Origin: Candidatus Limnocylindrales bacterium
Lineage (GTDB): Bacteria > Chloroflexota > Limnocylindria > Limnocylindrales > CSP1-4
NCBI GenBank assembly: GCA_030647575.1
Contig: JAUSJS010000173.1
Location: 1 to 18,312, forward strand
Direction of reading: 5' to 3'
DNA length: 18,312 bases
Positions within the stretch are counted from its first letter, which is position 1. Each line of letters starts with the position of its first letter. The notes under the pieces were generated by a model. The model ran no database searches. It was not told the origin of the DNA and worked only from the letters and a program-made list of their open reading frames with translations. Positions 14,206 through 18,312 of the stretch are shown here, one piece after another. The translations under genes were made by a program, and so were the position numbers.

Positions 14206-15135
14206 TCAGGCGCCTGGGCGCCCCAGGGCGGCCTCCGTGAGCAGTGCCACGGCATCCGCGGTTCGCGCCGCATCGCCGTTGGCCAGGGTGATCCCGGTTG
14301 GGCCGAAGCCGACCACCGGGATTTCGGCCGCCAGCGTCCGGATCGTGGCGGCAGCCGTGTCGAGCGACAGGCCGGCCGGTTCCGGCATCGTGACCGCCCA
14401 ACCGTCCGCCCCGTCCAGGCAATCCATGTCGAACGCGATGTAGATGCCGTCGACCCGCGTGGCCACCACCCGCGCCCAAGCGTCGACAGCGGCTCGGCCC
14501 GCCTCGGTCGCGAGCATTCCGGCCCCGAAATGGGCGATGCTCGACGCGGCCAGGGCCCGTGACTCCGCCTCGTCGAGCACCTGGCCGCCGAACAGCGCGG
14601 CGTCCTCGTCGCCGACCGTCGGGCCGTCGGCGGCGGTCACGAGGTCCTCGTCTCCGCGCCCACAGATCATCGCGAAGGGCATGCCCCAGACGTTGCCCGA
14701 CGGCGTTCGCTCCGGCGTGTTGAAGTCCCCATGGGCATCGAACCAGGCGATCGCGAGACGTCCCTCCGGACGGGCAGCCCGGAGGCCGGCGAGCGCCCCG
14801 GCGTGGGCGATGCAGTCGCCGCCGAGCACCAGGAGCCGGGGGGCCGGATCGGAGGCGACCGCCGGTGTCACGACCGCCGCGACCAGGTCGCGTTCGCGCG
14901 GCAGGAACTCGCAGATCGCCCCGCGATTCTTGACCCGCGGATCCGAATCCGGCCGAAACCCGGGCTCGATCGGCAGATCGCCCGCGTCGCGCAGGCCGAT
15001 CCCGGCCAGCCCCGGCCGCGATCGGAGCCGATCGAGCAGCCTGAGCGCGCGCAACCCGCCCGGGGTCAGCTCCATCCCGGAACGGTGACCGCCCAGTGCG
15101 GTCGGAATCCCGACGATGGCAATGGCCCCGCTCAT
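14206..15135 (-). CDS. Arginase/agmatinase superfamily (ureohydrolase-like) protein with altered active site
   Basis: The 309-residue protein has the ureohydrolase landmarks in order: GGDC (105-108), WFDAHGD (131-137), NTP...SGN (139-148) and AFDMDCLDG (234-242). Retained candidate Mn ligands are D133, H135, D137, D236 and D238. The His of the GGDH motif is Cys108, the catalytic His that follows SGN in arginase is Trp150, and the C-terminal Glu of arginase is not evident. The Asn and Ser that contact the amino-acid part of arginine in arginase are kept. It is probably not a standard arginase or agmatinase. The ATG at 15135 is the natural start; the open frame upstream overlaps the divergent aminotransferase. 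It is convergent with the preceding lipoprotein gene. Confidence 0.8.
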   Translation of the reverse strand: MSGAIAIVGIPTALGGHRSGMELTPGGLRALRLLDRLRSRPGLAGIGLRDAGDLPIEPGFRPDSDPRVKNRGAICEFLPRERDLVAAVVTPAVASDPAPRLLVLGGDCIAHAGALAGLRAARPEGRLAIAWFDAHGDFNTPERTPSGNVWGMPFAMICGRGDEDLVTAADGPTVGDEDAALFGGQVLDEAESRALAASSIAHFGAGMLATEAGRAAVDAWARVVATRVDGIYIAFDMDCLDGADGWAVTMPEPAGLSLDTAAATIRTLAAEIPVVGFGPTGITLANGDAARTADAVALLTEAALGRPGA

Positions 15136-15164
15136 GGCCGCAGATGGTGACGCATCATGGGTCC

Positions 15165-16289
15165 GTGCGTATCGCTGAGTTCGCGCTGGAGCGCTACTTC
15201 GCGCGTTGGGAGTTCGCCGTCGAGCATCTACTGTGCGCGTCGGACGTCCAGGGCTACCCGATGACCGAGCTCCTCGCCCTCGCCGACGACGAGACCCGAG
15301 ACCTGTGGGACGGCCTCCAGCTCGGGTACACGGAATCGACCGGCCACCCGCTCCTCCGACGCGAGATCGCATCGCTGTACGACACGATCGAACCCGACGA
15401 GGTCCTGACCTTCGCCGGCGCGGAGGAAGCCGTCTTCTGCCTGATGAACGTGCTGGTCGGACCCGGCGACCACGTCATCGTCACGTGGCCCGGCTACCAG
15501 AGCCTGTACGAGGTCGCTCGTGCCGCCGGGGCGGACGTGACCCTCCACGAGCTCCACGAGACGAACCGATGGGCCCTCGATCTCGACCTGCTCCGCCGCC
15601 AGGTGACCCCGGCGACGCGCCTCATCGTCGTCAACGTCCCGCACAACCCGACCGGGATGCTGCCGGACCACGAAACCTTCGAGGGACTCGTCGCGATCGC
15701 CGCCGACGCCTCCGCCCACCTGCTCGTCGACGAGGTCTACCGCGGCCTCGAGCTCGACGAGCGCGACCGGCTGCCCGTGGGCGCCGATGCCCTCCCACGC
15801 GGCATCTCGCTCGGGGTCATGTCGAAGGCGTACGCCATGGCCGGCCTCCGGGTCGGGTGGCTTGCGACGCACGACCGCGAGATCCTCGCCCGGGTCGCCG
15901 CGTTCAAGGACTACACGACGATCTGCTCGTCGGCGCCCTCGGAGGTCCTGGCGATCATCGCGCTGCGCGCCCGCGATCTGGTGCTCGCGCGGTCGCGCGC
16001 CATCGTCGCCGCGAACCTCGACTTGCTCGATCCGTTCTTCGAGGATTGGGCGGACCGATTCGCGTGGGTCCGGCCGCGCGCCGGGTCGATCGGGTTCCCG
16101 CGCCTGACCGTGCCGGGCGTCCGGATCGACGACTGGGCAGCCGAGCTCGTCGAGGCGGAAGGGGTGCTACTGCTCCCCGGCTCACAGTTCGGCCACCCCG
16201 GCAACCACTTCCGGCTTGGCTTCGGCCGGACCGACCTGCCCGAGGCGCTCGACCGCCTCGAGACATTCGCTGAGCGAACCCTCCGCTGA
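15165..16289 (+). CDS. Class I/II PLP-dependent aminotransferase-like enzyme
   Basis: The 374-residue protein has the fold-type I aminotransferase set: AGAEEAVF (84-91), HNPTG (160-164, Asn161), DEVYRG (189-194, Asp189 and Tyr192), SKAYAMAGLRVGW (220-232, PLP Lys221 and phosphate-binding Arg229) and a C-terminal FRLGFGR. It should be cytoplasmic; the substrate cannot be assigned, and capreomycidine-synthase-like or other non-transaminating members share these motifs. The GTG at 15165 is chosen because conserved-looking sequence (RIAEFALERYFARWEF) begins there. ATG at 15144 is possible. No ribosome-binding site is present, but CATCAT at 15153-15158 would fit a leaderless start. It is divergent from the arginase-like gene with only 29 bases between starts, so shared control is likely. 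Confidence 0.88.
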   Translation: MRIAEFALERYFARWEFAVEHLLCASDVQGYPMTELLALADDETRDLWDGLQLGYTESTGHPLLRREIASLYDTIEPDEVLTFAGAEEAVFCLMNVLVGPGDHVIVTWPGYQSLYEVARAAGADVTLHELHETNRWALDLDLLRRQVTPATRLIVVNVPHNPTGMLPDHETFEGLVAIAADASAHLLVDEVYRGLELDERDRLPVGADALPRGISLGVMSKAYAMAGLRVGWLATHDREILARVAAFKDYTTICSSAPSEVLAIIALRARDLVLARSRAIVAANLDLLDPFFEDWADRFAWVRPRAGSIGFPRLTVPGVRIDDWAAELVEAEGVLLLPGSQFGHPGNHFRLGFGRTDLPEALDRLETFAERTLR

Positions 16290-16318
16290 CCCCCGGCCCG
16301 CGCCCGACGAACCTCAAT

Positions 16319-16385
16319 GCGCCTCTGAGGCGCGAGTTGGTGACAGATGCCTCGTGGACTTAGGCCCAAAACGACATTTTCGGCC
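16319..16385. terminator. Two inverted repeats between convergent genes, possible bidirectional terminator
   Basis: GCGCCTC-T-GAGGCGC spans 16319-16333. A second imperfect repeat pairs GGCCCAAAA (16363-16371) with TTTTCGGCC (16377-16385) with one mismatch around CGACA. They lie in the 168-base gap between the aminotransferase and the convergent gcvT-like gene. The A-tract and T-tract flanking the second loop are unusual in this GC-rich window. Neither has a classic downstream T-run. Confidence 0.4.
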
Positions 16386-16457
16386 GGTATCGGGTCGTGA
16401 TCACGCTGGGCTATGCGAATTGTGCGCCTGGCAGGCGCGGGGCCCAGAAGCGAGGCA

Positions 16458-17648
16458 CTAGCCGCGCTTGCGGGGCAGATCCAAGAACGGCAGCTCGACG
16501 ACGGTGGCACCGACGCGCCCGCGGCGGCCCTCGACGGTCCACTCGAACGCGAGCTTCGTCCCGACCGCCTCGTACTGCGGCCCGACCGACGCCAGCGCGA
16601 TCGCCTGCTTGAGGATCGGGCTCCAGCCGTGGCTGGTGGCACGACCGACCTGGCGCCCGCCCGCGAAGACCGGGACCGGGGAGCGGTCGACGGTCGGGCT
16701 GATCGCCGGTGGCAGGCCCTGGGCGTCGTACAGCCCCTCGATGTCGTACCAATCGAGCTGCAGCCCGACCAAACGGCGAGCCGGACCACCGGCCCGCGCC
16801 TCGCGCTCGAGCGCCAGCCGCCCGACGAAATCCCCCTTGTCGAAGCTGACCAGCCGGCCGAGTCCGATCTCGAACGGCGAGTAGTGCTGCTCCGGGTTCA
16901 TCGCATGACGGGCCGACGTGTAATCGACCTCGAGCAGGATGAGCCCGGCTTCGAGCCGGACGATGTCGAGGGCCACCATCCCCGCCGGGCGGATGCCGTA
17001 TGCCTTGCCGGCCTCGATGAGCGCATCCCAGACCGCGACCGCGCCTTCGGTGGGGATCCACAGCTCGTAGCCCAGATCGCCGGTGTAGCCCGTCCGGGAG
17101 ACATCGACCGCGACCCTTCCGACCTTCGAGGCGCGCCGCCGGAAGTAGCGCAAGTCGGCGAAGGATTCGCCGGTCGCCGCCTCGAGCACGTCGCGTGACA
17201 GGGGGCCCTGGAGGGCGAGTGCCGCCGTCGCCTCGGTCTCCTCGGCGATCGTGACGTCGAGGCCGGCACTGTTCTGCCGAAGCCAGCGAAGCTGTGGGTC
17301 TGCCGCCGTCCATCGATAGCGCCGCTCGTCCAGCTGGTGGACCGTGCCGTCGTCGACGACCTTGCCGTTCTCGTCGCACCACGGTGTGTAGTAGACCGCG
17401 CCGACCGCGAGCTTGGTGGCATCGCGGGTGATCACCCTGTCGACGAGGCGGGTGGCGTCGGGTCCGAAGACGAGGTACTTGTAGAGCGGCGACACGTCGA
17501 TCAATGCGGCCGCCTCGCGGATCGCGTTGTACTCGATGTCGTGGAAGTCGGCGTAGACGCTCGAGGCGAAGTAGCCCGACCACTCCCGCCACTGCATCTT
17601 GCGATTGAGGGGAGCGGTGCGCGGATGGAACGCGGTCCCGACGCTCAC
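16458..17648 (-). CDS. GcvT-family aminomethyltransferase (solitary)
   Basis: The 396-residue protein has the folate-dependent GcvT fold: DVSPLYKY (51-58), GKVVDDGTV (95-103, with the candidate catalytic Asp), LQGPLSRDVLEAATG (146-160), SRTGYTGDLGYEL (184-196) and the AGMVALDIVRLEAGLILLEVD region. Such proteins move a C1 unit from an amine or similar methyl donor to tetrahydrofolate. No gcvH or gcvP and no dimethylglycine or sarcosine oxidase gene is next to it, so it may act outside the glycine cleavage system, as DmdA- or sarcosine-type relatives do. The GTG at 17648 is preferred because AGGAGG (17664-17659, minus strand) is ten bases upstream; ATG at 17687 has no ribosome-binding site and would add 13 low-complexity residues. 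Confidence 0.87.
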   Translation of the reverse strand: MSVGTAFHPRTAPLNRKMQWREWSGYFASSVYADFHDIEYNAIREAAALIDVSPLYKYLVFGPDATRLVDRVITRDATKLAVGAVYYTPWCDENGKVVDDGTVHQLDERRYRWTAADPQLRWLRQNSAGLDVTIAEETEATAALALQGPLSRDVLEAATGESFADLRYFRRRASKVGRVAVDVSRTGYTGDLGYELWIPTEGAVAVWDALIEAGKAYGIRPAGMVALDIVRLEAGLILLEVDYTSARHAMNPEQHYSPFEIGLGRLVSFDKGDFVGRLALEREARAGGPARRLVGLQLDWYDIEGLYDAQGLPPAISPTVDRSPVPVFAGGRQVGRATSHGWSPILKQAIALASVGPQYEAVGTKLAFEWTVEGRRGRVGATVVELPFLDLPRKRG

Positions 17649-17680
17649 GGTGGCGCTGCCTCCTGCTGCCGAGCCTCCAG

Positions 17681-17699
17681 TATGCATGTTTCGTATGCA
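17681..17699. repeat. TATGCA direct repeat upstream of the gcvT-like gene
   Basis: TATGCA occurs at 17681-17686 and 17694-17699, 13 bases apart, in an AT-rich island directly upstream of the gcvT-like gene's ribosome-binding site. On the minus strand it reads TGCATACGAAACATGCATA and includes a -10-like CATACT (17684-17679). It may be the promoter and a regulator site. Confidence 0.4.
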
Positions 17700-17996
17700 G
17701 GCTGGATGACCGGCAGCAACCGTCCCGCACGCGAACGGACCGCACCTCGGGCGGGACTATCGGCGGGCGGGCCCTTGGACTGTGCGTCGGCGCACCGGTG
17801 CCGCCGTGCACAGTCCCGCTCGTGGACTTGTCGGGTCCGTACCTTCTTCTCTCTGGGTTGTAGTACGAACGACGGCTACTGTCGGGCTCGACTCAAGCGC
17901 TCGCCGCCACCTGCAAGGCGACATTCGGCAACAGAGGCGGGATCGCTCGGATAACTCGCAAGGACCATGCGTCGGGGAGTAGCGAAGGTGGGACAG
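17700..17996. other. Non-coding divergent intergenic region
   Basis: About 300 bases separate the minus-strand gcvT-like gene and the plus-strand repeat-protein gene. No open frame here looks real. The region holds the long inverted repeat at 17777-17816 and, on the plus strand, a loose -10-like GATAAC at 17950-17955. No convincing complete promoter is seen. Confidence 0.6.
17777..17816. repeat. 9-bp inverted repeat around a 10-bp palindrome
   Basis: GGACTGTGC (17777-17785) and GCACAGTCC (17808-17816) are perfect inverted arms. Between them is the palindrome GCACCGGTGC (17792-17801). The structure could fold as a long hairpin or act as nested binding sites for a dimeric regulator. It is about 130 bases from the gcvT-like start and 180 from the repeat-protein start. 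No T-run adjoins it. Confidence 0.55.
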
Positions 17997-18312
17997 ATGC
18001 AATATCTGAACGGTTATCGGCGAACGCGCATCGCTGTTGGCCTGGCCGCCGCACTCCTCGTCATCGGGGCCTCCCCGGCGTTGTGGGTGGGCCCGACGGT
18101 GGCCGCGGCGTCTCCGGTCACCCCGCCCGGCCAATCCCAGACCCCGCCCGGCCAATCCCAGACCCCGCCCGGCCAGTCCCAAACTCCCCCCGGCCAGGCC
18201 GTCACGCCTGATCCGTCCGTCACTCCGCCCGGCCAGTCCCAAACTCCCCCCGGCCAGGCCCAGACCCCGCCCGGCCAGGCCGTCACGCCTGATCCGTCCG
18301 TCACTCCGCCCG
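17997..18312 (+). CDS. Secreted TPPGQ-repeat protein (partial, runs off the window)
   Basis: At least 105 residues are encoded with no stop before the window edge. The N-terminus is basic (YRRTR) followed by a hydrophobic stretch (IAVGLAAALLVIGASPALW) and VAAA, a Sec signal peptide with likely cleavage near residue 38. The mature part seen is low-complexity: heptads of the form TPPGQSQ, TPPGQAQ or TPPGQAV, interrupted twice by TPDPSV. Such Pro/Gly/Gln-rich stretches are usually extended cell-wall-spanning or surface linkers ahead of a folded domain. The ATG at 17997 has GAAGG (17984-17988) eight bases upstream; in-frame ATG at 17967 and GTG at 17988 are alternatives. The function of the missing C-terminus is unknown. 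Confidence 0.78.
   Translation, partial: MQYLNGYRRTRIAVGLAAALLVIGASPALWVGPTVAAASPVTPPGQSQTPPGQSQTPPGQSQTPPGQAVTPDPSVTPPGQSQTPPGQAQTPPGQAVTPDPSVTPP
18120..18312 (+). repeat. 21-bp tandem repeats encoding TPPGQxx heptads
   Basis: Seven full units and one cut unit are visible, beginning at 18120, 18141, 18162, 18183, 18222, 18243, 18264 and 18303. An identical 18-base insert coding TPDPSV follows the fourth and seventh units (18204-18221 and 18285-18302). Units differ at few positions, mostly synonymous (CCG/CCC, CAA/CAG), apart from Ser/Ala and Gln/Val changes. A longer period is visible: the block starting at 18222 repeats the one starting at 18162 with one extra heptad. The array continues past the window. 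Confidence 0.92.

Noticed and set aside
15136..15372. N-terminal extension of the arginase-like protein
   Set aside because: It would overlap the divergent aminotransferase and is Arg/Gly-rich without family features.
16386..16457. Possible tRNA or small RNA in the convergent gap
   Set aside because: No cloverleaf, T-loop consensus or anticodon arm could be drawn.
16411..17811. A 466-codon minus-strand frame overlapping the gcvT-like gene
   Set aside because: It is the same strand in another frame, rich in Arg/Gly/Pro, and the GcvT motifs are all in the other frame.
18014..18304. A minus-strand open frame with repeated WPGGVWD
   Set aside because: It is the antisense of the TPPGQ repeats; the plus strand has a signal peptide and ribosome-binding site, so it is the coding strand.
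18120..18312. Possible CRISPR array
   Set aside because: Units are contiguous 21-mers with no unique spacers and keep a protein reading frame.

Overview
The window is a GC-rich, gene-dense piece of bacterial chromosome with no rRNA, tRNA, IS element or phage gene. Alanine- and proline-rich lipoproteins, frequent GTG starts, TAnnnT-type -10 boxes and one probable leaderless start suggest a high-GC free-living bacterium. A Chloroflexota lineage (Limnocylindria-like) or an actinobacterium fits best. This is inferred from style and gene content, since no phylogenetic marker is present.

Bases 1-3708 (+ strand) hold a short inverted repeat, a promoter and an XRE-cupin regulator, followed by three sugar-nucleotide genes: mannose-1-phosphate guanylyltransferase, a phosphohexomutase and a stand-alone cupin mannose-6-phosphate isomerase. 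Together they could convert fructose-6-phosphate to GDP-mannose for polysaccharide or glycoconjugate synthesis. A 91-residue SWIM zinc-finger protein follows (3861-4136), and a strong hairpin terminator at 4175-4212 separates it from the convergent neighbour.

Bases 4213-7042 (- strand) are a three-gene envelope cassette. It encodes a membrane-anchored, probably beta-propeller protein, a secreted protein with a degenerate zincin motif (Asp replaces the first His) plus an Ig-like tail, and a lipoprotein. The first two genes overlap by four bases.

Bases 7190-13442 (+ strand) are a cobalamin operon: an AdoCbl-class riboswitch with a possible translational expression platform, the B12 importer btuF-btuC-btuD, and the lower-ligand assembly genes cobS, cobU, cobT and a cobC-type phosphatase. 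Most junctions overlap by 4-8 bases. No corrin-ring synthesis gene is seen here, so the locus looks built for corrinoid salvage. A separate lipoprotein with its own promoter follows (13485-14186).

Bases 14206-17648 carry amino-acid or C1 enzymes: an arginase-superfamily protein with an altered metal site, divergent from a class I/II PLP aminotransferase, and a solitary GcvT-like aminomethyltransferase on the minus strand. After about 350 non-coding bases containing a large inverted repeat, the window ends inside a secreted protein made of TPPGQ-type repeats encoded by 21-bp tandem units.

The most notable items are the possible switching platform behind the B12 aptamer, the arginase-like protein with Cys and Trp where Mn-ligand and catalytic His are expected, the DEFGH zincin-like secreted protein and its cassette, and the repeat protein at the right edge.
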